Below are positions 34,795 through 44,822 of a stretch of 64,000 nt of DNA, one piece after another. Location: contig JAJZPL010000010.1 in assembly GCA_021811185.1 (NCBI GenBank), positions 35,002-99,001 on the forward strand. The letters run 5' to 3'. The stretch comes from a bacterium (GTDB lineage Bacteria > Elusimicrobiota > Elusimicrobia > Elusimicrobiales > UBA9959). A model generated the notes under the pieces. It was not told where the DNA came from and did no database searches. It saw only the letters and a list, made by a program, of their open reading frames with translations. Position 1 is the stretch's first letter, and every line of letters begins with the position of its first letter. The translations under genes were made by a program, and so were the position numbers.

Positions 34795-35841
34795 ATGCAC
34801 GGAATGGTAACCTATTTTATCCGCCGGCTGCTGCTGATCCCGGTCACTTTCATCGCCATCACCTTCCTGGTCTACGCCGTGCTGCGCGTGGTGCCGGGCG
34901 GGCCGATAGAGCAGGCGCAGCTGCAGATAAGGATGGCCATGCAGGGCGAGGGCGGCGCCGCCGGCATGGCCAGCGAGCAGGGAGAAATGCAGATCCCGGC
35001 GGCGGCGATGGCGGAGCTGAAGAAGTATTACCACCTGGACAAGAGCATCCCAGAGGGCTACGCGCGCTGGCTGTGGGGCGTGGCGCACCTGGATTTCGGC
35101 CGGTCCTACGTGTACAGCGAGCCGGTGCTCGACGTGATAATTTCCAAGTTCCCGGTCTCCATCTACTTCGGCCTTATAGGCTACTTCGCCTCCTGGCTGA
35201 TCTGCGTGCCGCTGGGCGTCACCAAGGCCATCCGCCATAAGTCCGGCTACGACACGGCCACCTCGGTGCTCGTGTTTATCGGCTATTCCATTCCCGGTTT
35301 CGTGGCCTGCCTCATCCTTATGGTGCTGCTCGGCGGCGGCAGCTACCTGGACATCTTCCCGCTGGGCGGCTTCAGGTCGGAGAACTGGGCGCAGCTCGGT
35401 TTCTTCGCCAAGATCGCCGACCAGCTCCACCACACGGCCATTCCCGTTTTCGGCTACATCATGGGAGGCTTCGCCTCGATGACCATGCTGATGAAGAACT
35501 CGCTCTTGGACAACCTGGGCGCCGACTACGTGCGCACGGCCTTCGCCAAGGGCCTGTCCGAGAACCGCGTGCTGTTCGTGCACGCGATGCGGAATTCCCT
35601 GATCCCGCTGACCGTGGGCATCGGCCACGCGCTGGGCCTGCTGTTCGCGGGCTCGTTCCTGATAGAGAAGACCTGCAATATCCCCGGCATGGGCCTGCTC
35701 AGTTTTAATTCGGTGATCCAGCGCGACTACCCGGTGATCCTCGGCACGCTGGTGTTCCTGGTGCTGATCCGGCTCACCGGCAACATCTTCTCAGACGTGG
35801 TCTGGGCGCTGATAGACCCCAGGATAAGGTTCGGCAAATGA
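34795..35841 (+). CDS. Peptide ABC transporter permease (YejB/OppB-like)
   Basis: A 348-residue inner-membrane permease with six hydrophobic segments and the BPD_transp_1 loop ADYVRTAFAKGLSENRVLFVHAMRN, which contacts the ATPase. The N-terminal half has the OppB signature YFIRRLLLIPVTFIAITFLVY and a Gly/Pro rich VLRVVPGGPIEQAQ. A periplasmic insertion (about 40-75) is seen in YejB-type permeases. It starts one base after the binding-protein stop and overlaps the next gene by 4 bp (ATGA at 35838). It would form a heterodimeric channel with the next gene product. Confidence 0.9.
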   Translation: MHGMVTYFIRRLLLIPVTFIAITFLVYAVLRVVPGGPIEQAQLQIRMAMQGEGGAAGMASEQGEMQIPAAAMAELKKYYHLDKSIPEGYARWLWGVAHLDFGRSYVYSEPVLDVIISKFPVSIYFGLIGYFASWLICVPLGVTKAIRHKSGYDTATSVLVFIGYSIPGFVACLILMVLLGGGSYLDIFPLGGFRSENWAQLGFFAKIADQLHHTAIPVFGYIMGGFASMTMLMKNSLLDNLGADYVRTAFAKGLSENRVLFVHAMRNSLIPLTVGIGHALGLLFAGSFLIEKTCNIPGMGLLSFNSVIQRDYPVILGTLVFLVLIRLTGNIFSDVVWALIDPRIRFGK

Positions 35842-37223
35842 CCGTGATCGTGAAACTTCTCGAAACCGCCGTCCTGCTCTGGGCCGGGTACCTGTTAACG
35901 CACAGGGCCCTGCCTTTTCTCTACGTTAAGGCCGGGGCCGCGCTCGGCTTCGACATGAAGCTGGCCCCGCACTGGGAGAAGCGTATCAGGCGCTTCAAGA
36001 CCATCAAGCGCGGTTACTATTCTTTCCTTATCATCACCACGCTGTTCGTGCTGTCGCTGTTCCTGGAGCTGATGGTGAACAACAAGCCGCTGTTCATCCG
36101 CTACGGGAGCAGGGTCTCTTTCCCCGCGGTGACGGACTGGGCGGACGGGCTGCTCTTCTTTAAACACCCTGCCGCGATGAACAGGAAATCCGATTTCGGC
36201 CAGATAGGCGGCGACGAGGTGGATTACAGGCGCTTCGCTGCGGCCCGCAAGAACCCCGCCCTGTTCGACGCGCAGGCGCGCGGCCTGGAGGGGGAAGCCG
36301 CCGGCATCCGCAAACAGCTGGCCGTTAAACCAGGGCCCCGCGCCACGCCGGAAGAGTTGCAGGATTACAAGGACCTGCAGGAGATGGTCCCGGCCATAGA
36401 GGCGGAGATAAAAGCCGTCGTCGAGGCCAAAAGCGTGTTCGCCGCCGGCAAGGCGCAGATCCTGATGCCGGTCTATCCCTATTCCCCGCGCGAGCATTTG
36501 CTGGACATGCCCGGCAGGCCGCCGCACCGGCCTGGCGCCGACCACCTGCTGGGCACCGACGACTCCGCCGCCGACGTGTTCGCGCAGCTGGCGTACGGTT
36601 TCAGGACCTCGCTGTCCTTCGCGCTGATAGTTTCGGTGCTCGGCTATCTCATCGGCATCGTCGTGGGCGGGGTAATGGGCTACTTCGGCGGCTGGGTCGA
36701 CATCCTCATGCAGCGCTTCATCGAGATCTGGTCCTCCATCCCTTTCCTGTTCCTGCTGATCATCATCGCCTCCATCATCCAGCCCACCTTCCTGCTGCTG
36801 GTCTCGCTGATCGTGCTGCTGCAGGGCTGGGTGGGCATCTCGTATTATATCCGCGGCGAGTTCTACCGCGAGAAGTCCCGCGACTACGTACACGCCGCCG
36901 TGGCCATGGGCGCCAGCGAATGGTCGGTGATGATGAAGCATATCCTCCCGAACTCACTCGTGCCGCTGGTCACCTTCGCGCCGTTCAACGTGGTGGGCAC
37001 CATCGGCTCGCTGGTCTCGCTGGATTACCTCGGCTTCGGCCTGCCCGTGGGCACGCCCAGCTGGGGCGTGCTGCTGGACCAGGGCATGAAGTACCTCAAA
37101 TATTACCCGCACCTGATCCTGACGCCGTCCATCGCGCTGGCCGTGACGCTGTTCATGGTGGTGATGATAGGCGAGGCCGTGCGCGAAGCTTTCGACCCCA
37201 AGGTTTTTTCGAGGCTCAGATAA
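35838..37223 (+). CDS. Peptide ABC transporter permease (YejE-like) with coiled-coil insertion
   Basis: A 461-residue permease. Residues 50-95 (IKRGYYSFLIITTLFVLSLF, then VNNKPLFIRYG) and MPVYPYSPREHLLD near 210 match YejE. The channel domain from about 240 has the EAA loop YVHAAVAMGASEWSVMMKHILPN in two parts and LDYLGFGLPVGTPSWGVLLDQG. Between residues about 134 and 207 lies a charged, helix-forming segment with heptad-like Glu/Ala/Lys that is longer than I expect for YejE, probably a periplasmic coiled coil. It pairs with the YejB-like protein, with a 4-bp overlap. Confidence 0.9.
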   Translation: MTVIVKLLETAVLLWAGYLLTHRALPFLYVKAGAALGFDMKLAPHWEKRIRRFKTIKRGYYSFLIITTLFVLSLFLELMVNNKPLFIRYGSRVSFPAVTDWADGLLFFKHPAAMNRKSDFGQIGGDEVDYRRFAAARKNPALFDAQARGLEGEAAGIRKQLAVKPGPRATPEELQDYKDLQEMVPAIEAEIKAVVEAKSVFAAGKAQILMPVYPYSPREHLLDMPGRPPHRPGADHLLGTDDSAADVFAQLAYGFRTSLSFALIVSVLGYLIGIVVGGVMGYFGGWVDILMQRFIEIWSSIPFLFLLIIIASIIQPTFLLLVSLIVLLQGWVGISYYIRGEFYREKSRDYVHAAVAMGASEWSVMMKHILPNSLVPLVTFAPFNVVGTIGSLVSLDYLGFGLPVGTPSWGVLLDQGMKYLKYYPHLILTPSIALAVTLFMVVMIGEAVREAFDPKVFSRLR

Positions 37224-37224
37224 T

Positions 37225-38201
<977 letters not shown>

Positions 38202-38214
<13 letters not shown>

Positions 38215-39224
38215 AAGTCGACGAGCTTCCGGCCGCGGGCAGCGGCAACATCCTCGAGGTCGCGGACCTTAAGGTGCATTTTCCCATCCATGGCGGCCTG
38301 TTCCTGCGGCAGGTGGGCGAGGTGAAGGCCGTGGACGGCGTCTCGTTCTCGGTAAAACCCGGCGAGACCCTCGGCATGGTGGGGGAATCCGGCTGCGGCA
38401 AGACCACGGTCGGCAAGGCGCTGATCAACCTGGTTCGGTCCACCGGCGGCAAGATCATGTTCCCCGGCAAGGACGGGCGGATGACGAATATCGCCAACCT
38501 CGGCCGCTCGGCCATGCGCCCTTTCCGCTCGCGCATGCAGATGGTGTTCCAGGACCCGTATTCCTCGCTCAACCCGCGCATGTCGGTGGAGGCCATCGTA
38601 GGCGAGCCGCTCGATATCCATATGCCGGCGATGAGCCGTAAGGAAAAGCGCGAGAAAGTGGCCTGGCTGCTGGAGAAAGTCGGGCTCCGGGCCGCCTACG
38701 CTTCCCGCTACCCGCACGAGTTCTCCGGCGGGCAGCGCCAGCGCGTGGGCCTGGCCCGCGCCCTCGCCACCAACCCCGCTTTCATCATCGCCGACGAGCC
38801 GGTCTCCGCGCTGGACGTTTCCATCCAGGCGCAGATCATCAACCTGCTGCAGGACCTGCAGGACGAGTTCGGCCTGACCTACCTCTTCATAGCGCACGAC
38901 CTGTCGGTTGTGGAGCATATCAGCGACCGCATCGCCGTGATGTACCTGGGCAACATGGTGGAACTGGGCTCCAGCCGGGAGATCAACAAGCACCCGCTGC
39001 ACCCTTACACCAAAGCCCTGATGTCGGCCGCGCCGCTGCCCGACCCGTACAAGACGAGGGGGGAACGCATAATTCTCAAGGGCGATGTCCCGAGCCCGGC
39101 CGCCAAGCCTTCGGGCTGCGGGTTCAGGACCCGCTGCCCCATAGCCAGGCCGGAGTGCGCGCTGCAGGCGCCGCCGCTGCTGGAAAAGGCCCCGGGCCAT
39201 TTCGCCGCGTGCCCTTACGCTTAG
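38202..39224 (+). CDS. Peptide ABC transporter ATP-binding protein (OppF/DppF-like)
   Basis: A 340-residue second ATPase of the same importer. Walker A is GESGCGKTT, the Q-loop [14 protein letters not shown], the signature [16 protein letters not shown], Walker [15 protein letters not shown], and the switch [10 protein letters not shown]. The C-terminal [15 protein letters not shown] forms the oligopeptide ATPase cysteine loop. The start lies inside the preceding gene (13-bp overlap), showing translational coupling. It ends the transporter operon; the next gene has its own ribosome-binding site 20 bp later. Confidence 0.95.
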
Positions 39225-39244
39225 CAGCTTTCAGGAGGTTAAGT

Positions 39245-39895
39245 ATGATCAGGATACTTCTAATAGCAATGCTGTCCTCACCCGGGTTCGCGCAGGCTGT
39301 GTCTCCCTCCGGAGGTAAGCGGCAGGAAAAGAAAGAACCCGAAGTAAAGACCAGTACATACCGGCAGATCGCCTCAGAGCTGCTGAAAAACTGCGAAGGC
39401 AAGGATAAAGATATCGCCGTGGCCGGGTTCTCCTATTCCGACAAGCGCGAGTCCAGGGACGGCAGCGTTATAGCCGAACGCCTTACGACCGAGCTGGTGA
39501 AGGTGAAGAAATTCAAGATCATCGAGCGCGAAGAGATCGAAAAAGTCTTCGCGGAACTGAAGCTCCAGGAATCCGGGGCCGTGGAAGCCGATTCGATCAA
39601 GAGCGCGGGGAAAATGCTGGGCGTGGACTGGATGATCCTCGGTACGCTGACGGAACTGGAGGGCCGCAAGATCGAGATCAACGCGCGCCTGGTGGACGTG
39701 GAATCCGGCGAGATCATAAACGCCTATACAGCCGCCGTTAAAAAGAACTGGCGCGACAAGCCCGCCAAAGAGAGCGCGGGCGAGAACGAACTGCGGGAGA
39801 GCGACGAACTGAAAGAGTACGACAAGGCCATCCTTAAGTATATGGACGACAAGACCGGCAATAAGCAGCAGATAAAGCAGCCGCCGTCCTTTTAA
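39245..39895 (+). CDS. CsgG/FlgO-like exported protein
   Basis: A 216-residue protein with a short signal peptide (MIRILLIAMLSSPGFAQA). The body matches the CsgG/FlgO nucleotide-binding-like fold: DIAVAGFSYSDKRESRDGS, then IAERLTTELVKVKKFKIIER, EIEKVFAELKLQESG, AGKMLGVDWMILGTL and ARLVDVESGEII. CsgG forms outer-membrane secretion pores, FlgO is a periplasmic flagellar protein, and many relatives are uncharacterised. No lipobox is seen, which argues against a CsgG pore. ATG 39245 follows CAGGAGGTTAAGT and was chosen over an upstream in-frame start. It may be read through from the peptide-transporter operon. Confidence 0.78.
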   Translation: MIRILLIAMLSSPGFAQAVSPSGGKRQEKKEPEVKTSTYRQIASELLKNCEGKDKDIAVAGFSYSDKRESRDGSVIAERLTTELVKVKKFKIIEREEIEKVFAELKLQESGAVEADSIKSAGKMLGVDWMILGTLTELEGRKIEINARLVDVESGEIINAYTAAVKKNWRDKPAKESAGENELRESDELKEYDKAILKYMDDKTGNKQQIKQPPSF

Positions 39896-40017
39896 GAACG
39901 CCGCCGGGCCAAAAGCCTGCGCGCGTTTGGGCACAAAGGCACTTGAACGGGCGGCCCCTTAGTGCGATACTATTCATGTAGTCGTTACAGACTTCGCTAA
40001 AGCCCGGAGATCCAAAA

Positions 40018-40941
40018 ATGAAGACGAAAATGGCTGTGTTTTTTCTGGCAGGCGGCATAGCGGGCCTGTTGATGATCAACAGGACGAAGATCGTTATCCC
40101 CTCGGATCTCAGGGACGCCGTGGGGGCCCCCGAGTTCAACACGGATATCCCTGTTTTCGCGAACGACGACCGGAATATCCCGGTCTCCAAGCCTTCGCCG
40201 GCCGCCGCGCCAGCGCAGGACCTGCGGCTCTGGAACGAATACCTCGAACAGAATTTCGGCGGCCGCCCGGCCATGGCCGAACGGGACGGCAATAAGGGGA
40301 TAGCGGATGTAGTGGAGTCCGTAGACCTGGGCCGGATCCTGAACTCCAGTTTCAAGAGCGGGCTCACCTTTAAAAGTTCGGCCAACACCATCCACGTGAG
40401 CGGGGCCGAGGCGCTTAACTGCGCCGACGGGGGCACAAGCTGCTCCTCGAACGATAAATATTTCCTGGTCTTCACTACCGAGAAAGGCCAGACGGTGCTG
40501 GTGCGCGCCAAGGACGTGGCTAATGCCATGTTCATGAGCGGCGAGAAAGAGATAACCTTCGGCGACGGCGATAAGTTCAAAGTAAAGCTGAACGTGAAGC
40601 TTACCAGCCCCTCGCAGAGCAGGCTGCAGGTCCAGGGCGCGGGCAGGGAAGCGCTTAACGTCTCCCTGGCCGACCTGACCGGAGCCCTGCTGCGGAAAGC
40701 CTTCCCGCTGACCGTGGGCGCCCGCCACAACCTGTACTACAATACCGGCATCGTCCAGGACGCCAAAGGCAACGGCAGCTTCTCCAGGGAGAAGGTCCTG
40801 ATCTTCTCCCCCAGGGGCAGCGATCCCAACCAGACCGTTAAAGCCTCCGCGATCAGTTCCTCCGGGGTCCTCCTTCCCGCCGTGGAAAAGAATTTCGGTT
40901 TCAAGCTGCAGGGCGAAAAACTGGACATCTACAAGATATAA
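40018..40941 (+). CDS. Exported or membrane-anchored protein of unknown function
   Basis: A 307-residue protein that I cannot place. Residues 5-20 form one hydrophobic segment (FFLAGGIAGLLMIN) that could be an anchor or an uncleaved signal. A Pro/Ala-rich linker follows near 55-65. The mature region alternates beta strands and contains a Cys pair (LNCADGGTSCSS) that may form a disulfide, which supports a periplasmic location. ATG 40018 is preceded by GGAG. It stands alone between the CsgG-like gene and a terminator. Confidence 0.68.
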   Translation: MKTKMAVFFLAGGIAGLLMINRTKIVIPSDLRDAVGAPEFNTDIPVFANDDRNIPVSKPSPAAAPAQDLRLWNEYLEQNFGGRPAMAERDGNKGIADVVESVDLGRILNSSFKSGLTFKSSANTIHVSGAEALNCADGGTSCSSNDKYFLVFTTEKGQTVLVRAKDVANAMFMSGEKEITFGDGDKFKVKLNVKLTSPSQSRLQVQGAGREALNVSLADLTGALLRKAFPLTVGARHNLYYNTGIVQDAKGNGSFSREKVLIFSPRGSDPNQTVKASAISSSGVLLPAVEKNFGFKLQGEKLDIYKI

Positions 40942-40964
40942 GCTGGAAAGTCCCTGCAGGATAG

Positions 40965-40988
40965 AAACCGCTCGCGAGGGCGGTTTTT
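40965..40988 (+). terminator. Rho-independent terminator
   Basis: A 9-bp stem with one G-U pair, 40965-40973 with 40978-40986, loop GCGA, then T5. It ends the transcript of the preceding exported protein, 24 bp after its stop. Confidence 0.85.
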
Positions 40989-41018
40989 ATTTTTCCTCAT
41001 CCCGGGCGGCGTGCCGGG

Positions 41019-41048
41019 TTGCCAAAAAAATTTTATTATGTTTATAAT
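41019..41048 (+). promoter_or_regulatory. Promoter of serC-serA, TTGCCA-N18-TATAAT
   Basis: TTGCCA at 41019-41024 and a perfect TATAAT at 41043-41048 are 18 bp apart. A leader of about 37 nt with AGGAG (inside the small palindrome AGGAGACTCCT) precedes ATG 41093. Confidence 0.72.
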
Positions 41049-41092
41049 ATAGTCAGCGCTTTTCATAATATAAACAGGAGACTCCTCATAAA

Positions 41093-42271
41093 ATGGAAAA
41101 ACCCACGCTTAAAACCAAATGCCCCAACTTTTCTTCCGGCCCCTGCGCCAAGCGCCCCGGCTGGACCGTCGACGCTCTGAAGAACGCCCTCGTAGGCCGC
41201 TCGCACCGCTCCAAGGAAGGCAAGGCCCGCCTGCAGGAAGTTTCCGACCGCATGAAGAAGGTGCTGAACCTGCCCGCCGATTACCGCATCGGCGTGGTGG
41301 CAGGCTCCGACACCGGCGCCGTCGAGCTGGCGATGTGGACCATGCTCGGACCCCGGACCGTGGACATCTTCGGCTGGGAATCCTTCGGCAAGGGCTGGAT
41401 GACCGACGCCAAGAAGTACCTCAAGCTCCCCCAGGTCAACGAGTACAAGGCCGACTACGGCCAGCTCCCCGACCTGAAGAAGGCCGACCCCAAAAACGAC
41501 ATTATCTTCACCTGGAACGGCACCACCTCCGGCGTTAAAGTGCCCAACCTCGACTGGCTCCCGAAGAACCACGAGGGCATCGTGATCTGCGACGCCACCT
41601 CCGGCGTGTTCGCGATGGAGATGGACTTCGCCAAGCTGGACGTGGTCACCTTCTCCTGGCAGAAAGTGCTGGGCGGCGAAGCGGCCCACGGCGTTATCAT
41701 CCTCTCGCCCAAGGCCGTGAAGCGCATGGAAGAGCAGAACCCCAAGATCACCTGGCCCGTGCCCAAGATCTTCCGCCTGGTAGACGAGGGTAAGCTCAAG
41801 CCCGGAGAACTTGAATACAACACCGTCAACACCCCCTCGATGCTGTGCGTCGAGGACGCGATCGACGCGCTGAAGTGGGCCGAGGGCCTGGGCGGTTCCC
41901 CGGCGCTGGTGAAGCGCTCCAACGCCAACCTGGCCGCGTTCGAGAAATGGGTGGCCAAGTCCACCTGGATAGACTTCCTGGCCGCGTCGAAGGAGATCCG
42001 CTCCAACACCTCCGTCTGCTTCAAGATCAAGGCCGACTGGTTCCTGAAGCTTTCCGACGAGGACAAGACCAAGGCCGCCAAGAAGATCACCTCGCTGCTG
42101 GACAAGGAAGGCGTGGCGTACGACATCAACTCGTACGGCAAAGCTCCGGCCGGCATCCGCGTATGGTGCGGCGCCACCGTGGAGACCTCGGACATAGAAG
42201 CCCTGACCCCCTGGCTCGACTGGGCCTACGAAGCCGTGGCTAAAGAATACACCAAGGAGACCGTGAAATGA
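41093..42271 (+). CDS. serC: Phosphoserine aminotransferase
   Basis: A 392-residue PLP-dependent class V aminotransferase that makes 3-phospho-L-serine from 3-phosphohydroxypyruvate and glutamate. Marks of the alphaproteobacterial/archaeal-type SerC are CPNFSSGPCAKRPGW, GRSHRSKEGKARLQEV, VVAGSDTGAVELAMW, FTWNGTTSGVKVPN, CDATSGVFAM and the PLP lysine in FSWQKVLGGEAAHG. Length (about 390) fits this type rather than the 360-residue E. coli type. Its stop overlaps the serA start by 4 bp, so the two enzymes of serine synthesis are translationally coupled. It may also act on 4-phosphohydroxythreonine in B6 synthesis. Confidence 0.94.
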   Translation: MEKPTLKTKCPNFSSGPCAKRPGWTVDALKNALVGRSHRSKEGKARLQEVSDRMKKVLNLPADYRIGVVAGSDTGAVELAMWTMLGPRTVDIFGWESFGKGWMTDAKKYLKLPQVNEYKADYGQLPDLKKADPKNDIIFTWNGTTSGVKVPNLDWLPKNHEGIVICDATSGVFAMEMDFAKLDVVTFSWQKVLGGEAAHGVIILSPKAVKRMEEQNPKITWPVPKIFRLVDEGKLKPGELEYNTVNTPSMLCVEDAIDALKWAEGLGGSPALVKRSNANLAAFEKWVAKSTWIDFLAASKEIRSNTSVCFKIKADWFLKLSDEDKTKAAKKITSLLDKEGVAYDINSYGKAPAGIRVWCGATVETSDIEALTPWLDWAYEAVAKEYTKETVK

Positions 42272-43218
42272 TGAAAGTCCTCATTGCCGACAAAGCCGAC
42301 TCTCTCTGCGAGAAAGTGCTCAAGGAGAAGGGGCTCGAGCCCGTGGTGAAGACCGGCATGAAGCCGGAAGAGCTGAAGAGCGTCATCGACCAGTTCGACG
42401 CCATCATCGTGCGCTCCGCCACCACCCTTACCCGCGACCTGATCGAGGCCGCCAAGAACCTTAAGGCCGTGGCCCGCGCCGGTTCCGGCGTGGACAACAT
42501 CGACGTGATCGCCGCCAGCGAGAAGAAGGTGCTGGTGATGAACACGCCGTTCGGCAACACCGTCTCCACCGGCGAACACGCCGTGGCGATGATGATGGCG
42601 CTCGCGCGCATGATCCCGCAGGCCAACGCGTCCACGCACGCCGGCAAGTGGGAGAAGAAGAAATTCGAAGGCGTGGAAATAACCGGCAAGACGCTGGGTG
42701 TGGTGGGCTGCGGCAATATCGGCTCCGTAGTGGCCGACCGCGCCAAGGGCCTGCGCATGAACGTGCTGGCCTTCGACCCGATGATGACCCCGGCCCGCGC
42801 CAAGGAACTGGGCGTCGCCCTCGTCACGCTGGACGAGCTGTACGCGAAGTCCGATTTCATCACCTACCACGTGACCATCAACCCGGCCACCAAGGGTATG
42901 ATCAACAAGGACACCATCGCCAAGATGAAGAAAGGCGTGCGCCTGATAAACTGCGCCCGCGGCGGCATCATGGTGGAAGAGGACATAAAGGCCGGTATCG
43001 AGAGCGGCCAGATCGCCGGCTTCGCCTGCGACGTGTACGCCAAGGAACCCGCCACCGAGCACATCTTCTTCGGCAACGAGAAGATCATCTGTACGCCGCA
43101 CATCGCGGCCTCCACCAAGGACGCGCAGGTAACCGTGGCCAGGCAGGCCGCCGAGCAGATAGCCGACTACCTGCTCAACGGCGTCCGCAAGCACGCGGTC
43201 AACGGCGACAAGATATAG
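42268..43218 (+). CDS. serA: D-3-phosphoglycerate dehydrogenase, short form without ACT domain
   Basis: A 316-residue NAD-dependent D-2-hydroxyacid dehydrogenase. Marks are ARAGSGVDNIDV, the Rossmann motif VVGCGNIGSVVADRAKG, the substrate Arg in NCARGGIMVEE, a catalytic Glu in KEPATEH, and the catalytic His in TPHIAASTKDAQ. The conserved Asn-Thr-Pro of SerA (VMNTPFGNTVSTGEHAV) favours phosphoglycerate dehydrogenase over other family members. It lacks the C-terminal ACT and intervening domains, so allosteric serine feedback through ACT is not expected. It overlaps serC by 4 bp with AAGGAGACCG upstream. Product 3-phosphohydroxypyruvate goes to SerC. Confidence 0.92.
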   Translation: MMKVLIADKADSLCEKVLKEKGLEPVVKTGMKPEELKSVIDQFDAIIVRSATTLTRDLIEAAKNLKAVARAGSGVDNIDVIAASEKKVLVMNTPFGNTVSTGEHAVAMMMALARMIPQANASTHAGKWEKKKFEGVEITGKTLGVVGCGNIGSVVADRAKGLRMNVLAFDPMMTPARAKELGVALVTLDELYAKSDFITYHVTINPATKGMINKDTIAKMKKGVRLINCARGGIMVEEDIKAGIESGQIAGFACDVYAKEPATEHIFFGNEKIICTPHIAASTKDAQVTVARQAAEQIADYLLNGVRKHAVNGDKI

Positions 43219-43229
43219 CTTGCCGCTCG

Positions 43230-43260
43230 CCCGGGGCCCGATCGGGCCCCGGGTCGTTTT
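43230..43260 (+). terminator. Probable terminator after serA
   Basis: A perfect 24-bp GC-rich palindrome (43230-43253) can form a 10-bp stem closed by GATC, followed by TCGTTTT. The T-run is weak but the position, 12 bp after the serA stop, fits. Confidence 0.65.
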
Positions 43261-43327
43261 CAGTAACACTCTTTCTCTAATCATTGACAGCTTCCCGGGT
43301 CCGCCACGGGAATGGATTCGTCGGGCA

Positions 43328-43392
43328 CGGCGTCGCGCACACCGTGCGCGCGCCTCGTCACTCGGCCTCGTCGCTTGCGCAAGCCTCGGCCT
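43328..43392 (+). repeat. Dispersed extragenic repeat, copy 1
   Basis: A 28-nt core at 43328-43355 is identical to 57696-57723, and the next 35 or so bases remain similar (CACTCGGCC, GCAAG). The core contains GCGCAC-ACC-GTGCGC, a 6-bp hairpin, and the tail has CTTGCGCAAG. It lies in the 243-bp gap between serA and the DUF1015 gene, after the terminator. Confidence 0.75.
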
Positions 43393-43461
43393 CCGTGACG
43401 GCCCTCCGAACCCATCCCCGCGCCGGCCCCGGAGTTCCCACGACCTTAAGGACAAACGACC

Positions 43462-44718
43462 ATGAAAAAACTCCCTCTGTTCTCTCCGATCTACGGCATC
43501 AGGCCCGCGCCGGGCAAGGCGCAGGAGATCATAGCGCCGCCCTACGACGTGATGGACTCCGACGAGGCCCGCGAGATGGCCAAAGGCAAGCCCAACAGTT
43601 TCCTGCACGTCTCTAAGGCCGAGATAGACCTGCCGCCCGGTACCGACGTGCACGACGAGAAGGTCTACCTGAAAGCCGCCGAGAATTTCGAAAGCATGCT
43701 TCAGAAAGGCCTGCTGGTCCGCGAAGCGAAGCCCTGCTTCTACGCCTACCGCCTGCAGATGGGCCAGCATATTCAGACCGGCCTGATGGTGGGCGCCTGC
43801 GTGGAGGATTACGACAATAACCGCATCCGCAAGCACGAGTTCACCCGCCCCGTCAAAGAGGACGACCGCGTGAACCAGATAAAGTACGTGAAGGCGCAGA
43901 CCGGCCCCGGGATCATCGCCTACAAGCAGGTGCCCGAGATCGACGCCGTCATCAAGAAGAACGTTAAGAAGGAGCCGCTTTTCTCGGCCACCGGCCAGGG
44001 CGGCGTGATCCACACGCTGTGGCTGATCGACGACGAAGCCGACATTAAAGCCATCTCCGACGCCTCCGAGAAGCAGAAGACCGTCTACATCGCCGACGGG
44101 CACCACCGGTCCGCGGCCGCCAGCCGCGTGAAGAAGTTCATGGTGGAGCAGCGCGGCGCCAAGCACACCGGCACCGAGCCCTACAACGTCTACCTCGCCG
44201 CCGCCTTTCCGGTGAACGAGATGAAGATCTGGGACTATAACCGCGTGGTGAAGGACCTGAACGGCCTCGCTCCGGACGCCTTCATGGCCGCGGTGAAGAA
44301 GAGCTTCGATGTGAAGGAAGTGAAGGGCCAGGCCAAGCCGGCCGCGCGCCGCGAGTTCGGCATGTACCTGGGAGGCAAGTGGTACCTGCTGAAGCCCACG
44401 GTGAAGACCCCGACAAAAGAGGAAGACCCCGTGAAGGCACTGGACGTCAGCGTGCTCTCCGACCTGGTGCTGGACAAGGTGCTCGGCATAAAGGACCTGC
44501 GCAAGAGCGACCGCGTGGACTTCGTGGGCGGCATCCGCGGCCTGGGCGAGCTGGAGAAGCGCGTCAACTCCGGGGAGATGGCCGCCGGCTTCGCGCTGTT
44601 CGCCACCTCTCTGGACGAGCTGATCTCGGTGGCCGACGACAACCAGGTTATGCCTCCCAAGTCCACCTGGTTCGAGCCTAAGCTGGCCGACGGCGTGGTC
44701 TCCAACCCGCTGCTGTAA
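43462..44718 (+). CDS. DUF1015 family protein
   Basis: A 418-residue cytoplasmic protein of the DUF1015 family. Marks are the N-terminal PLFSPIYGIRPAPGKA, IAPPYDVMDSDEA, FLHVSKAEIDLPPG, FYAYRLQMGQHIQTGL, KHEFTRPVKEDDR and the highly conserved IADGHHRSAAASRV, plus the C-terminal FVGGIRGLGELEK. The family is widespread and has no established function. Its genes are repeatedly found beside serA or serC, as here, so a role in serine or phosphohydroxyacid metabolism (possibly a kinase-like activity) is plausible but unproven. ATG 43462 follows TAAGGACAAACGACC. A strong terminator ends the unit. Confidence 0.9.
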   Translation: MKKLPLFSPIYGIRPAPGKAQEIIAPPYDVMDSDEAREMAKGKPNSFLHVSKAEIDLPPGTDVHDEKVYLKAAENFESMLQKGLLVREAKPCFYAYRLQMGQHIQTGLMVGACVEDYDNNRIRKHEFTRPVKEDDRVNQIKYVKAQTGPGIIAYKQVPEIDAVIKKNVKKEPLFSATGQGGVIHTLWLIDDEADIKAISDASEKQKTVYIADGHHRSAAASRVKKFMVEQRGAKHTGTEPYNVYLAAAFPVNEMKIWDYNRVVKDLNGLAPDAFMAAVKKSFDVKEVKGQAKPAARREFGMYLGGKWYLLKPTVKTPTKEEDPVKALDVSVLSDLVLDKVLGIKDLRKSDRVDFVGGIRGLGELEKRVNSGEMAAGFALFATSLDELISVADDNQVMPPKSTWFEPKLADGVVSNPLL

Positions 44719-44740
44719 GGCCCCCCGGCCTGACCGCACG

Positions 44741-44769
44741 AAAGAGCCCCGCCGCGCGGGGCTTTTTTT
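44741..44769 (+). terminator. Rho-independent terminator after DUF1015 gene
   Basis: Core 8-bp stem, 44745-44752 with 44756-44763, extended by A-T and G-U pairs, loop CGC, then T7. It lies 26 bp after the stop codon. Confidence 0.9.
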
Positions 44770-44773
44770 GCCC

Positions 44774-44803
44774 TTGCGCTGGTGTAAAAATATAAAATAT
44801 AGT
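44774..44803 (+). promoter_or_regulatory. Promoter of kinase/receiver operon, TTGCGC-N18-TATAGT
   Basis: TTGCGC at 44774-44779 and TATAGT at 44798-44803 are 18 bp apart, directly after the terminator. ATAAAGGA provides a ribosome site before ATG 44823. Confidence 0.6.
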
Positions 44804-44822
44804 CAGATAAAGGACGCGTCAA

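Noticed and set aside
42226..44739. Minus-strand frame of 837 codons opposite serA and the DUF1015 gene
   Set aside because: Both plus-strand genes are clearly real. The antisense product is rich in Leu, Val, His and Gly without motifs.
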